From an uncultured Rhizobiaceae group bacterium (GTDB taxonomy: Bacteria > Pseudomonadota > Alphaproteobacteria > Rhizobiales > Rhizobiaceae), in assembly GCA_937930845.1 (NCBI GenBank), contig CALHBJ010000012.1, positions 62,001 to 126,000 on the forward strand: 64,000 nt of DNA. The letters are read 5' to 3'. Both the position numbers and the translations under genes were made by a program. The notes below the pieces were generated by a model. It ran no database searches and was not told the origin of the DNA. It saw nothing but the letters and a program-made list of their open reading frames with translations. This document shows positions 55,273-64,000 of this stretch, one piece after another. The stretch's first letter is position 1, and each line of letters starts with the position of its first letter.

Positions 55273-56280
55273 TTATGGACGCAGGTTGTTGGGGATCGTG
55301 AACCCGGCTTCTTCATAGTAGCGCACGGCACCGGGATGCAGCGGCACATTGATGGCCGTGAAAGCGGTTTCCTTGGTCACTTCTTTCAGGAAGAAGGCTG
55401 TTGCCTGAACATCCGAAAGGTTTTCCCAAAACGCCTTTGTCGCCTTGTAAACCACATCGTCGGACACGCCTGAATGGGTGCCAACCATCTGGAAGAACCC
55501 AAGCGCTGTAATTTCGCCCTCGGTCAACTGCCCCTTGTATGTGCCGCCATCAAACACAGCCATGCCGCGCCCGGGACGTCCGAACAGCTTTTTCATGGCA
55601 TCGCTGTCACGCGCACTGTCGGGAATGGACAAGACTCGGAAGCTGCCGGAAAGGCCGAATTGTTCGATATTGGCAGAGCCGACTTCTGCAGGGCGGACCA
55701 TCATATCAACCTTACCATCGGCAAGGGCGGCATAACCCTCGCCCCAACTCAGGCGCACTGCGTTATAGTCTTTGCCCGCTTCATAGCCGGCGATAATCTT
55801 GATCAGGGCTTCAGACGTGGCAGAAGCCGAGCCGGCAGGCGGGCCGGTAAAAACCGTTTTGCCTTTAATGTCTTCCCATTTTTCAATACCGGAGCTTGCC
55901 AGCGTCACGGGATGATAAGCACCGGCCTTGAAGCCCAGAATGGCCCGCAGGTTCTTGGCCAGTTCCGGTGCATTCTCGATCTTGGAATACATGCGCTTTT
56001 TGCCGGCCATCAGATTGGCTAGCGATGGCACAGACGAGAAAAACGCGATGTCGCCTTTTGCCCCTTTCAACATGGATTTGGTCAGCGTCTGACCGGCATT
56101 GACCTGAATTTCCACATCGGCCTTACCAGCCTGATTGGCAAAGGCCACAAACATGGTGTGAACGGGATCGCCGACACCGGCAGTTTCTCCCTTGTAAATC
56201 TGGGCGGATGCGGCGGTTGGCTGCATCGCTGCCAGTGCCACCGCGAACACAGGGGCGATGAATGATTTGATGTTGAGCAT
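55273..56280 (-). CDS. TAXI family TRAP transporter solute-binding protein
   Basis: A 335-residue periplasmic binding protein. A signal peptide (FIAPVFAVALAAMQPTAASA-Q) leads into ADVEIQVNAGQTLTKSMLK and TGPPAGSASATSEALIKII, typical of TAXI proteins. Start 56280 is supported by GGAGAAAG; an upstream open frame is not conserved. First gene of the operon with permease, sulfatase and homogentisate enzymes; it should define the imported compound. Confidence 0.92.
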   Translation of the reverse strand: MLNIKSFIAPVFAVALAAMQPTAASAQIYKGETAGVGDPVHTMFVAFANQAGKADVEIQVNAGQTLTKSMLKGAKGDIAFFSSVPSLANLMAGKKRMYSKIENAPELAKNLRAILGFKAGAYHPVTLASSGIEKWEDIKGKTVFTGPPAGSASATSEALIKIIAGYEAGKDYNAVRLSWGEGYAALADGKVDMMVRPAEVGSANIEQFGLSGSFRVLSIPDSARDSDAMKKLFGRPGRGMAVFDGGTYKGQLTEGEITALGFFQMVGTHSGVSDDVVYKATKAFWENLSDVQATAFFLKEVTKETAFTAINVPLHPGAVRYYEEAGFTIPNNLRP

Positions 56281-56369
56281 GTCTTTCTCCCAAATAGATC
56301 GCGCAATCCTAGCATTGCACATTTCATTACGTATAATAATTTCTTGGTCTCTATATATAGCGTTTTGAT

Positions 56370-57266
56370 ATGAAACTTGATCCAAGACATCTCCTTCAGC
56401 TTTCCGTAGTTGTCGAATCCGGTTCCTTTCAATTGGCGGCAGATCGATTGAGGCTGACCCAACCTGCACTCAGTCGAAACATGAAAACGCTCGAAGATCG
56501 ACTGGGTGTCCCCCTTTTTCAAAGGGACGGACGACGATCTGTGCCGAATGATGACGCCCTGCGTCTTGCCAAGAACGGGCTAGCCATAAGGATCGCCCAG
56601 GAACAGGCTTCCACCCACGCCGATAATGTTGCAAGCGGACAATCCGGTTTGTTGCGCCTTGGCGCGCCACCTATCGTGGCTGGTCGCTATCTTACCAGTG
56701 TTTTGGCCAAGTTCATGAACGACTTTCCCGATTGTGTCGTGGAATTGCGAACGGGCCTCGTTCATGAATTGAGGTCGATGGTTGAGCGCGGTCAGATTGA
56801 TCTGGTAATAGCCCCGCAAAATTTGGCAGAACATTCCGAGGAACTCGAATTTCTCCCGCTGGTCAACGACCGTATCGGTATCCTGTCCAAGGTCGATCAT
56901 CATCTTTCCAAGCAGAAGAAAATAACAAGAAATGATCTAAAAAACGAACGCTGGTTAGCGCACTCTCGCGGCAGCCTTCTGTGGCATCAAACCGAGACGG
57001 CAATGGTCGCGCTGGGCCTGCACCAGATTCGTATTGCCTGTGTTACAGACTCAATAAGATCGGCACTTGAAATTGTTGCGGAAACAGAACTCATCACAAC
57101 GATGCCACGGCTCACCACCGAGCCGTATTTGGGAGATCAGCTGTCATTTTTGCCGTTTGAACACCCCTTGTTCAAACGGAATTTGGGCGCAGTCTATCGG
57201 GCCAACATGCCTGTCAGTCCTGCAATGTCCCGGTTTCTCAAATTGCTGCAAAGAGGTTCAAATTAG
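56370..57266 (+). CDS. LysR-family transcriptional regulator
   Basis: A 298-residue LysR regulator with an N-terminal winged helix (HLLQLSVVVESGSFQLAADRLRLTQPALSRNMKTLEDRLGVPLF-type, residues 5-65) and an effector domain (LRLGAPPIVAGRYLTSVL onward). It diverges from the TAXI gene over 89 bases, the usual placing for a regulator of the adjacent operon. A TACGTA core (56328-56333) in an AT-rich stretch of that gap might be its site, but this is weak. Confidence 0.92.
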   Translation: MKLDPRHLLQLSVVVESGSFQLAADRLRLTQPALSRNMKTLEDRLGVPLFQRDGRRSVPNDDALRLAKNGLAIRIAQEQASTHADNVASGQSGLLRLGAPPIVAGRYLTSVLAKFMNDFPDCVVELRTGLVHELRSMVERGQIDLVIAPQNLAEHSEELEFLPLVNDRIGILSKVDHHLSKQKKITRNDLKNERWLAHSRGSLLWHQTETAMVALGLHQIRIACVTDSIRSALEIVAETELITTMPRLTTEPYLGDQLSFLPFEHPLFKRNLGAVYRANMPVSPAMSRFLKLLQRGSN

Positions 57267-57299
57267 GGGCGGCAGGAACGAAACCTATTCGGGATATGC

Positions 57300-58001
57300 C
57301 TAGAGAACAGTGCGCATCTGGTAGCCAGAATGGAACACCAGTTTCACGCTTGTTATGGCAATGTCGTTGTTCCAGGTAGTGCGATCAATTGCGAACAGAG
57401 CTTCACCGCTTTTCGCGCCAAGCCGTTCGGCAATCGATGCATCCCCGCTTGTCGCAGAAAATGCAATATCGCCGTTTGTGAAGGGCGCATTGGCCACAAG
57501 CCATTCATTGGCACTGATGCTCTTGAAATCTGCATTCAAAATGTCTGGCACAGCGTCCAGATTGATCCACCTGTCGGAGGCAACGTAAGGTTTGCCGTCT
57601 GACAAATGCACAGATTGGTGATGCAGCATAGGCTCATCTCCGTTCAGGCGCATGGTCGCATGAATATTCAGGGGCGGTTCCTCGATCTTTGAAGAGAAGA
57701 CGGCATAGGCATAGCTGTGATTGCCCGCCTCGATTTCTTCACGAATAACCGGAATGTTCAATGTTGCCCGCCGTACGGGATTTGTTGCGACACGTGTGCC
57801 GGCCTTGCGCTTTCGGTCCAGCAGGCCATTTTCGGCAATGGCTCGCAGGGCGCGATTGACGGTGGCCCGCGCGCAGCCGAACTCTTCAGCCAAATCAGAC
57901 TCATTTGGAATGAGTTGCCCCGGTTCCCACTGCCGCGAGTGAATGCGGGATAGCACTTCGGCCTCCACAGCTTTCCAGTTGCTGAGGCTCACGGAACTCA
58001 A
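57300..58001 (-). CDS. hutC: Histidine utilisation repressor, GntR/HutC family
   Basis: A 233-residue GntR regulator of the HutC group: winged helix with WEPGQLIPNESDLAEEFGCARATVNRALRAIAENGLL-like recognition and a UTRA effector domain (residues ~85-230) that senses urocanate. It likely begins at TTG 58001, overlapping the hutF stop (TTGA) with GGGAG upstream; GTG three codons later is a second choice. Together with hutF it diverges from hutIHGU. Confidence 0.9.
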   Translation of the reverse strand: MSSVSLSNWKAVEAEVLSRIHSRQWEPGQLIPNESDLAEEFGCARATVNRALRAIAENGLLDRKRKAGTRVATNPVRRATLNIPVIREEIEAGNHSYAYAVFSSKIEEPPLNIHATMRLNGDEPMLHHQSVHLSDGKPYVASDRWINLDAVPDILNADFKSISANEWLVANAPFTNGDIAFSATSGDASIAERLGAKSGEALFAIDRTTWNNDIAITSVKLVFHSGYQMRTVL

Positions 58002-59365
58002 ATCACATCTCCCAAGTTGCGCATGGTGTTGCTGTAGTTCGCGACAATCGCATCACGCCGGACGTGGTGCCCATTTTGAACCATATGGCGCCCTGCAGAC
58101 CAGACATCTTTCACCATGCGGTCGTCGCCCGCGAAAATATAACTGTCGAGCACCACATCACCACTTTTGCCTTCAAGGTCCACATGGTCCGTGTCCAGGG
58201 ACATGAGGTCTGCCCAGTTGCCAACGGCAATCGCACCCGTTTGACGACCAGCCGCTTGTGCGCCTCCAGAACAAATCTCATCGAACAACCGACGCCCAGT
58301 CGACTTTTCATGTGTTGCCAGCGCAGCACGGGAGCGATCACGCAGGCGTTGGGAATAGTCCAATGTGCGCAATTCTTCTGACAGGCTGATGCGGATGTTG
58401 GAATCCGATCCGATGGCGATTTTGCCGCCCGCATCCAACCATCCCAACCCATCGAAAATGCCATCACCCAAGCTGGATTCCGTAATTGGGCAAAGGCCAG
58501 CAACAGCGCCAGTTTGCGCCAGTGCTTTGGTTTCATGGGGTTGCATTTGTGTGCAGTGAATCAGGCACCAGCGCCCGTCGATTGGAAGATTGTCCAACAC
58601 CCATTCAACTGGCCTTTTGCCCCATGCGGCTTGGACCTCTTCAACCTCGGCGATCTGTTCTGCCAAATGCATGTGAATTGGGCCATTTGCGCCAAGGGTC
58701 ATGAGTGCTGACAGACCGTCGGCTCCAACAGCGCGAAGGCTGTGTGGGGCAATGCCTGAATTCGCGTCAGATGACAGGCCTTTGACCGTGCGGCTTGCCT
58801 CTTCCAGCAATCGCCCAAAACGATCAATGTCATTGCCGAACCGAATTTGCCCTTCCCCAAGTGGGCGTTGGTCGCAGCCGCCATATTGGTAATGTACAGG
58901 CAGCAATGTCAGCCCAATGCCGGACTGTTCGGCTGCAGCAGCCACCCGTTGCGACATTTCAGCGAGGTCATCATATGGCGCGCCACCCGGTTGATGATGG
59001 AGATAGTGAAATTCTCCGTTGGTGGCATAGCCCGCCTCCAGCATTTCCATTTGTACGAAGGCCGTTATGGCTTCGACATGGTCTGGTGTCAGACGGTCAA
59101 GAAAGCGAAACATCAATTGCCGCCAGGTCCAGAATGTATCGTTCGGGTTGGGCCCGCGCCGCTCCGTCAGCCCCGCCATGGCGCGTTGAAAGGCATGGCT
59201 GTGAACATTGACCGGGGCAGGCAGCAACACGCCCACGTGGTGATCGGCGGTTTTGGACGCTTCAACACATACACGGTCAATACGACCCATTGCGTCCATT
59301 TCCACAGTAACGTCATGTGCCCAGCCATCAGGCAACAATGCCTGTTTTGCAAAAAGTGTGGTCAT
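57998..59365 (-). CDS. hutF: Formimidoylglutamate deiminase
   Basis: A 455-residue amidohydrolase that deiminates N-formimidoylglutamate to N-formylglutamate. Metal-binding HSH in VNVHSHAFQRAM, further His in IHMHLAEQIAEVE and CLIHCTQM, and Asp in AIGSDSNIRISL. Start 59365 (MTTLFAKQALLPDGW). Presence of hutF and hutG sets the five-enzyme route with formylglutamate. Confidence 0.94.
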   Translation of the reverse strand: MTTLFAKQALLPDGWAHDVTVEMDAMGRIDRVCVEASKTADHHVGVLLPAPVNVHSHAFQRAMAGLTERRGPNPNDTFWTWRQLMFRFLDRLTPDHVEAITAFVQMEMLEAGYATNGEFHYLHHQPGGAPYDDLAEMSQRVAAAAEQSGIGLTLLPVHYQYGGCDQRPLGEGQIRFGNDIDRFGRLLEEASRTVKGLSSDANSGIAPHSLRAVGADGLSALMTLGANGPIHMHLAEQIAEVEEVQAAWGKRPVEWVLDNLPIDGRWCLIHCTQMQPHETKALAQTGAVAGLCPITESSLGDGIFDGLGWLDAGGKIAIGSDSNIRISLSEELRTLDYSQRLRDRSRAALATHEKSTGRRLFDEICSGGAQAAGRQTGAIAVGNWADLMSLDTDHVDLEGKSGDVVLDSYIFAGDDRMVKDVWSAGRHMVQNGHHVRRDAIVANYSNTMRNLGDVI

Positions 59366-59390
59366 GAATGGCCCAGCTTGACACAATTAT

Positions 59391-59404
59391 TATGTGCATA
59401 CATA
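59391..59404. promoter_or_regulatory. Candidate HutC operator between hutF and hutI
   Basis: TATGTGCATACATA has inverted 5-bp ends (TATGT/ACATA) in the 72-base gap between the divergent hut operons, and a GT...AC core as in HutC/GntR boxes. It could serve both promoters; assignment is by position and pattern only. Confidence 0.5.
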
Positions 59405-59437
59405 TAAAGATTATAAGCATCCTAATCAAGCGCGCCC

Positions 59438-60637
59438 ATGCTGTTCACCAACGCAAAAATTGCAACAATCACAGGCAATCAGCCATATGGACTGATCGAT
59501 GGTGCGGCGATTGTCACCCAGGGTGAGACAATCGTGTGGATCGGCAATGCTGCCAAAGTGCCGGACGAGTTCGGCAATCATGATATCCACGATTGCGGCG
59601 GACGACTCATCACTCCGGGCCTGATCGATTGTCACACACATATCGTCCATGGTGGTCACCGTGCGAGCGAATTTGAGATGCGCCTTAAGGGTGCAAGCTA
59701 CGAAGAAGTGGCTCGCGCCGGAGGCGGCATTGTCTCCACAGTGATGGCAACCCGCGAGGCTTCGCTTGAAGATCTGGTCATGTCGGCATTGCCAAGACTG
59801 GACGCATTGATTGCCGAGGGCGTCTGCGCCATCGAAATCAAATCAGGTTATGGGTTGGATCAAAAAACCGAACTGAACATGCTACGCGCCGCCCGCAGGC
59901 TGGAAAAGGAACGTCCCATTCGGGTCGTGACCAGTTTCCTCGGTGCCCATGCGGTGCCGAAAGAATTTAATGGTCGCGCCGATGCATATATCGATGAAAT
60001 ATGTATTCCCACATTGGAAGCCGCCCATGCCGAAGGGCTTGTGGACGCGGTTGACGGGTTTTGCGAGAACATCGCTTTCACGCCGGATCAGATCGAGCTG
60101 GTCTTCGTGAAAGCCAAAGAACTTGGCCTTCCGGTCAAGCTGCATGCAGAGCAATTGTCGAATATGGGGGGCACATTATTGGCCGCCCGCTACGGTGCAC
60201 TTTCAGCCGACCACATCGAATATGCCAATGAGGACGATGTGAAGGCACTGGCGGCGTCTGGCACCATTGGCGTTGTGCTGCCGGGTGCCTTCTACACTTT
60301 GCGTGAAACGCAGCTACCCCCCATCCAGCACTTGCGCAAGCATAATGTCCCCATCGCTTTAGCCAGCGACTGCAATCCCGGCTCCTCGCCTTTAACCTCC
60401 CTGCTCTTGACGATGAACATGGCCTGCACCCTGTTCCGCATGACGCCGGAAGAGGCATTGGCAGGCGTAACTGCCAATGCTGCCCAGGCCTTGGGTCTGA
60501 CCGAAACCGGCACGATTGAGGCAGGCAAGCGGGCGGATTTTTGTATTTGGAACATCGATCACCCGGCAGAACTTGCTTACCGCATCGGCTTCAACCCCCT
60601 GTACAAACGCATTTTTGGAGGTGAAGCATGGGCGTAG
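59438..60637 (+). CDS. hutI: Imidazolonepropionase
   Basis: A 399-residue amidohydrolase that opens imidazolonepropionate to formiminoglutamate. [59 protein letters not shown] and [19 protein letters not shown] carry metal and substrate residues. It overlaps hutH by ten bases. Confidence 0.97.
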   Translation: MLFTNAKIATITGNQPYGLIDGAAIVTQGETIVWIGNAAKVPDEFGNHDIHDCGGRLITPGLIDCHTHIVHGGHRASEFEMRLKGASYEEVARAGGGIVSTVMATREASLEDLVMSALPRLDALIAEGVCAIEIKSGYGLDQKTELNMLRAARRLEKERPIRVVTSFLGAHAVPKEFNGRADAYIDEICIPTLEAAHAEGLVDAVDGFCENIAFTPDQIELVFVKAKELGLPVKLHAEQLSNMGGTLLAARYGALSADHIEYANEDDVKALAASGTIGVVLPGAFYTLRETQLPPIQHLRKHNVPIALASDCNPGSSPLTSLLLTMNMACTLFRMTPEEALAGVTANAAQALGLTETGTIEAGKRADFCIWNIDHPAELAYRIGFNPLYKRIFGGEAWA

Positions 60638-62169
60638 AACTCACTCCCGGCCAAACGACACTGGCTCAATTGGAACAAATCTGGCGTTCGCAAGAGGCGG
60701 TGAAACTCAACGCCGATTCACGCCCACAAATTGAACGAGCGGCTGAAATGGTTGCGCACGCAGCCGCTGGCAACGAAGCTGTCTACGGAGTAAATACAGG
60801 CTTCGGCAAGCTCGCCAGCGTCAAGATTGCGGCCGAAGATACCGCCACTTTGCAACGCAATCTCATATTGTCCCACTGCTGTGGTGTCGGCGAAGCGCTC
60901 GACATTGCGACCACCCGTTTGATGATGGTGCTCAAATTGCTCTCGCTTGGGCGCGGCGCATCCGGTGTGCGCTGGGACGTGATCGAACAAATACAGAGCA
61001 TGCTGGAAAAAGACGTCACCCCCGTCATTCCCGATCAGGGTTCTGTTGGCGCATCGGGGGATCTCGCGCCATTGGCCCACATGGCAGCCGCGATGATGGG
61101 TGAGGGTGAAGCCTCATTTGCAGGCGAACGTATGAATGCCAGGGACGCGCTATCCAAAGCAGACCTTTCCCCGCTTGAACTGGGGGCCAAAGAAGGTCTG
61201 GGCCTGATTAACGGTACGCAATTTTCAACGGCTTGCGCTCTGACAGGTCTGTTCGGTGCCTGGCGCAATGCGGCGGCAACGATCGTCTCTGCATCTCTAT
61301 CCACCGATGCCATCATGGGCTCTACCGCACCGCTGGTGGATGAGATTCATACCCTGCGCGGCCATGCAGGGCAGATCGCCGTTGCCCGCGCCATGCGTGA
61401 TGTGATGGCCGGTTCCGAAATCCGCGAAAGCCATCGTGAGGGAGATACGCGGGTACAAGACCCCTATTGCATTCGTTGCCAGCCGCAGGTGACGGGCGCT
61501 GCAATGGACTTGCTGCATTTTGCGGGCCGCACCCTGGAAATAGAAGCCAATGCGGTTACCGATAATCCGTTGGTTTTGACACAGGAAGGCTTGATCGTTT
61601 CCGGCGGCAATTTCCATGCCGAGCCGGTGGCCTTTGCGGCGGATCAAATCGCGCTGGCAATTTCTGAAATCGGTGCCATTTCCCAGCGCCGCGTGGCGTT
61701 GATGGTGGACCCGACTTTGTCTTTCGACCTGCCGCCTTTTTTGACGCCGGAACCGGGCCTCAACTCCGGCCTGATGATTGCGGAAGTGACCACGGCTGCT
61801 CTGATGAGCGAGAACAAGCACCTCGCCAATCCATGTTCAACGGATTCCACCCCGACATCTGCCAACCAGGAAGACCATGTTTCGATGGCGGCACATGGTG
61901 CGCGGCGTCTGGCGCGGATGAACCGCAATCTTAACACGATTATCGGTGTTGAACTCATGTGTGCCGCGCAAGGTGTTGAGTTTCGTGCACCACTGAAAAC
62001 CAGCGACAAGCTGGCTATGGCGATGAAGGTTCTGCGCAAGAAAGTCGCCACGCTGAAAGACGACCGCTACATGGCTGACGACATCGCCAAGGCGTCCGCA
62101 ATTGTTGCTGATGGCGACCTACTTTCCACCCTGAACATTTCCGGATTTATCACAGGCAAAGCCACATGA
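60628..62169 (+). CDS. hutH: Histidine ammonia-lyase
   Basis: A 513-residue enzyme that removes ammonia from L-histidine to give urocanate. The cofactor MIO forms from A142-S143-G144 in [15 protein letters not shown], same numbering as in the Pseudomonas enzyme as I recall. [14 protein letters not shown] and [16 protein letters not shown] are further signatures. GGAGG precedes ATG. Confidence 0.97.
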   Translation: MGVELTPGQTTLAQLEQIWRSQEAVKLNADSRPQIERAAEMVAHAAAGNEAVYGVNTGFGKLASVKIAAEDTATLQRNLILSHCCGVGEALDIATTRLMMVLKLLSLGRGASGVRWDVIEQIQSMLEKDVTPVIPDQGSVGASGDLAPLAHMAAAMMGEGEASFAGERMNARDALSKADLSPLELGAKEGLGLINGTQFSTACALTGLFGAWRNAAATIVSASLSTDAIMGSTAPLVDEIHTLRGHAGQIAVARAMRDVMAGSEIRESHREGDTRVQDPYCIRCQPQVTGAAMDLLHFAGRTLEIEANAVTDNPLVLTQEGLIVSGGNFHAEPVAFAADQIALAISEIGAISQRRVALMVDPTLSFDLPPFLTPEPGLNSGLMIAEVTTAALMSENKHLANPCSTDSTPTSANQEDHVSMAAHGARRLARMNRNLNTIIGVELMCAAQGVEFRAPLKTSDKLAMAMKVLRKKVATLKDDRYMADDIAKASAIVADGDLLSTLNISGFITGKAT

Positions 62170-62966
62170 CCCCCGTTGAGGTCCAAAGCGGCGACAGCCC
62201 GATTGTCCTCGGCCTGCCTCACACGGGCACATATGTGCCTGAGGATATTTTCGAGCGAATGAACGAAAACGGGCGCACGCTTCGAGACACGGATTGGCAT
62301 ATCCACACGCTCTACGACGGACTGCTGGACGGTGCGACCACCGTGCGGGCAACCTTCCATCGCTATGTGATCGACGCAAACCGCGACCCGGAAGGGGTGA
62401 GCCTTTATCCGGGTCAGAACACCACAGGGCTGGTGCCTCTGACAGATTTCGATGGTCAGTCCATCTGGTCGCAACCGCCAACGGATGCCGAAATCGAAAC
62501 GCGCTGCGCAAATTTTCACGCGCCTTATCACGCCGCCTTAGAGCAGGAATTGCAGCGCGTGCGCGAAAAGCATGGAATTGCCATTCTCTATGATTGTCAT
62601 TCTATCCGTTCGCAAATTCCGTTTCTGTTTGAAGGCGTCCTGCCCGACTTCAATATCGGTACGAATGAGGGACAAACTTGCGCCCGACGGCTGCAGGATG
62701 CGGTGTGGCAATTGTGCCAACAGGCGCAGGGTTACACATGTGTTCTCAATGGGCGTTTCAAAGGGGGGTGGACGACCCGTCACTATGGGCGTCCGGCGGA
62801 TAATATCCACGCGATCCAGATGGAACTGGCGCAATCAACGCACCTGAAAACTGAGGCCCTACCGTTCGACTGCGATGTGCAAAAGGCCGCAGACTTGCGG
62901 GCGCAACTTCAGAAAATTCTCGATTCTCTGGCCGAATTGGCCCCCCAGCTTGGAGCAAAATCATGA
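62166..62966 (+). CDS. hutG: N-formylglutamate deformylase
   Basis: A 266-residue enzyme that hydrolyses N-formylglutamate to glutamate and formate. [52 protein letters not shown] and [18 protein letters not shown] are FGase family motifs. ATGA overlaps occur at both ends (hutH and hutU). Confidence 0.95.
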   Translation: MTPVEVQSGDSPIVLGLPHTGTYVPEDIFERMNENGRTLRDTDWHIHTLYDGLLDGATTVRATFHRYVIDANRDPEGVSLYPGQNTTGLVPLTDFDGQSIWSQPPTDAEIETRCANFHAPYHAALEQELQRVREKHGIAILYDCHSIRSQIPFLFEGVLPDFNIGTNEGQTCARRLQDAVWQLCQQAQGYTCVLNGRFKGGWTTRHYGRPADNIHAIQMELAQSTHLKTEALPFDCDVQKAADLRAQLQKILDSLAELAPQLGAKS

Positions 62967-64000
62967 CCGATTTCACGCCCGGACCACGTCACAACCAACG
63001 CGATGTCTTTCCTGATACGGGCAGTGAGATAACGGCCAAGAGCTGGCTGACCGAAGCACCCATGCGGATGTTGATGAACAATCTTCATCCAGATGTTGCC
63101 GAGAATCCGCACGAACTCGTTGTCTATGGCGGCATTGGTCGTGCGGCGCGCACATGGGACGATTTCGACAAGATGGTGGCGACGCTCAAAACACTCGAAG
63201 ATGACGAGACCATGCTCGTACAGTCTGGCAAACCGGTTGGTGTTTTCCGCACCCACAAAGACGCGCCGCGTGTGCTCATCGCAAACTCCAACCTTGTGCC
63301 CCATTGGGCCACCTGGGACCACTTCAACGAACTCGATAAAAAAGGCCTGGCCATGTACGGCCAAATGACCGCTGGTTCGTGGATTTACATCGGTACACAG
63401 GGCATCGTTCAGGGCACCTACGAAACCTTCGTGGAAGCCGGTCGTCAGCACTATCAAGGTGATCTTACGGGCAAGTGGATTCTAACGGGCGGTCTTGGCG
63501 GCATGGGTGGCGCGCAGCCGCTGGCCGCTGTCATGGCGGGGGCATGTTGCCTCGCCGTGGAATGTGATGAGACCCGCGCCGATTTCCGCCTGCGCACGCG
63601 CTACGTGGATGAAAAGACCCATTCGCTTGATGAAGCGCTGACCATGATTGATCGCTGGACCAAAGCGGGTGAAGCCAAGTCCGTGGCACTGATCGGCAAT
63701 GCAGCCGATACTTTTCCCGAATTGGTCAGGCGCATGAAAGCCGGAAACGTACGTCCCGATATTGTAACAGATCAGACCAGTGCCCACGATCCGTTGCACG
63801 GCTATCTGCCCCAGGGCTGGGACGTTGCAAAATGGCGCGAAAGGCAAGAAAGCGATCCCAAGGCCGTGGAGAAGGCTGCCCGCGCTTCGATGAAAGTGCA
63901 GGTTGAAGCGATGGTTGAATTCTGGAATGCAGGTGTCCCAACGCTCGACTATGGCAATAACATTCGCCAGGTGGCCAAGGAGGAAGGGTTTGAAAATGCC
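62963..64000 (+). CDS. hutU: Urocanate hydratase, 3' truncated by window
   Basis: The first 346 residues of urocanase, which hydrates urocanate to imidazolonepropionate using tightly bound NAD+. [47 protein letters not shown] and NAD-binding [14 protein letters not shown] are present; the Cys-containing end lies outside. Usual length is ~555 residues. Confidence 0.97.
   Translation, partial: MTDFTPGPRHNQRDVFPDTGSEITAKSWLTEAPMRMLMNNLHPDVAENPHELVVYGGIGRAARTWDDFDKMVATLKTLEDDETMLVQSGKPVGVFRTHKDAPRVLIANSNLVPHWATWDHFNELDKKGLAMYGQMTAGSWIYIGTQGIVQGTYETFVEAGRQHYQGDLTGKWILTGGLGGMGGAQPLAAVMAGACCLAVECDETRADFRLRTRYVDEKTHSLDEALTMIDRWTKAGEAKSVALIGNAADTFPELVRRMKAGNVRPDIVTDQTSAHDPLHGYLPQGWDVAKWRERQESDPKAVEKAARASMKVQVEAMVEFWNAGVPTLDYGNNIRQVAKEEGFENA

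Noticed and set aside
56328-56333. LysR binding site in the LysR-TAXI gap
   Set aside because: TACGTA is short and the T-N11-A pattern is not convincing in AT-rich DNA; left as a remark under the regulator.

Overview
The window looks like chromosome of an alphaproteobacterium of the Hyphomicrobiales (Rhizobiales), probably marine. This rests on protein similarity recognised by eye and on gene order: tesB / glnK-amtB-amtB / ftsK / lolA / xth next to a CenR-type response regulator and its cyclic-nucleotide-binding neighbour is an arrangement known from rhizobia and Brucella. TRAP-TAXI transport, a cytoplasmic sulfatase and a NavAb-type sodium channel fit a marine habitat.

Layout. 0-8.4 kb: end of an AhpD-like gene, an amidotransferase, a TerB-like protein, a UMF1-type MFS transporter, purH, tsaD-gpsA, an EVE protein and a tetrameric voltage-gated Na+ channel. 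8.5-20.2 kb: M3 oligopeptidase, GGDEF cyclase, leuC, a VOC protein, a NAGPA-domain protein, CoA transferase plus glutathione transferase, a 2-hydroxyacid dehydrogenase, a phosphotransacetylase-like enzyme, small proteins and leuD (6 kb from leuC, on the other strand). 20.2-38.1 kb: envelope and nitrogen genes (L,D-transpeptidase, CenR-like regulator, cNMP-binding protein, serine hydrolase, xth, lolA, ftsK, two Amt channels, GlnK), then tesB, ubiH, adenylate cyclase, carbonic anhydrase, the CnoX-like/LON/Trm112-like cluster and a prolyl-tRNA editing protein.

38.35-48.21 kb is a genomic island inserted in the 3' end of tRNA-Gly(GCC). A 13-bp copy of the tRNA end recurs at 48199-48211. It carries a truncated IS3 transposase, a small membrane protein with a 575-residue SUKH-domain protein, shredded gene remnants (TetR C-terminus, membrane fusion protein core, a frameshifted ORF) and a 1598-residue DUF4011-helicase-Vsr-DUF3320 protein, an architecture linked to phage defence. 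No integrase is left.

48.3-56.3 kb is the most interesting operon: TAXI binding protein, fused TRAP permease, cytoplasmic sulfatase, hmgA, maiA and fahA lie head to tail on one strand with tiny gaps or overlaps, and a LysR gene diverges from the first. The layout suggests that a sulfated aromatic acid is imported, desulfated and routed through homogentisate to fumarate and acetoacetate. maiA carries an in-frame amber codon.

57.3-64.0 kb is the histidine utilisation locus: hutF-hutC on the minus strand, divergent from hutI-hutH-hutG-hutU. It is the five-step route through formylglutamate; hutU runs off the window.
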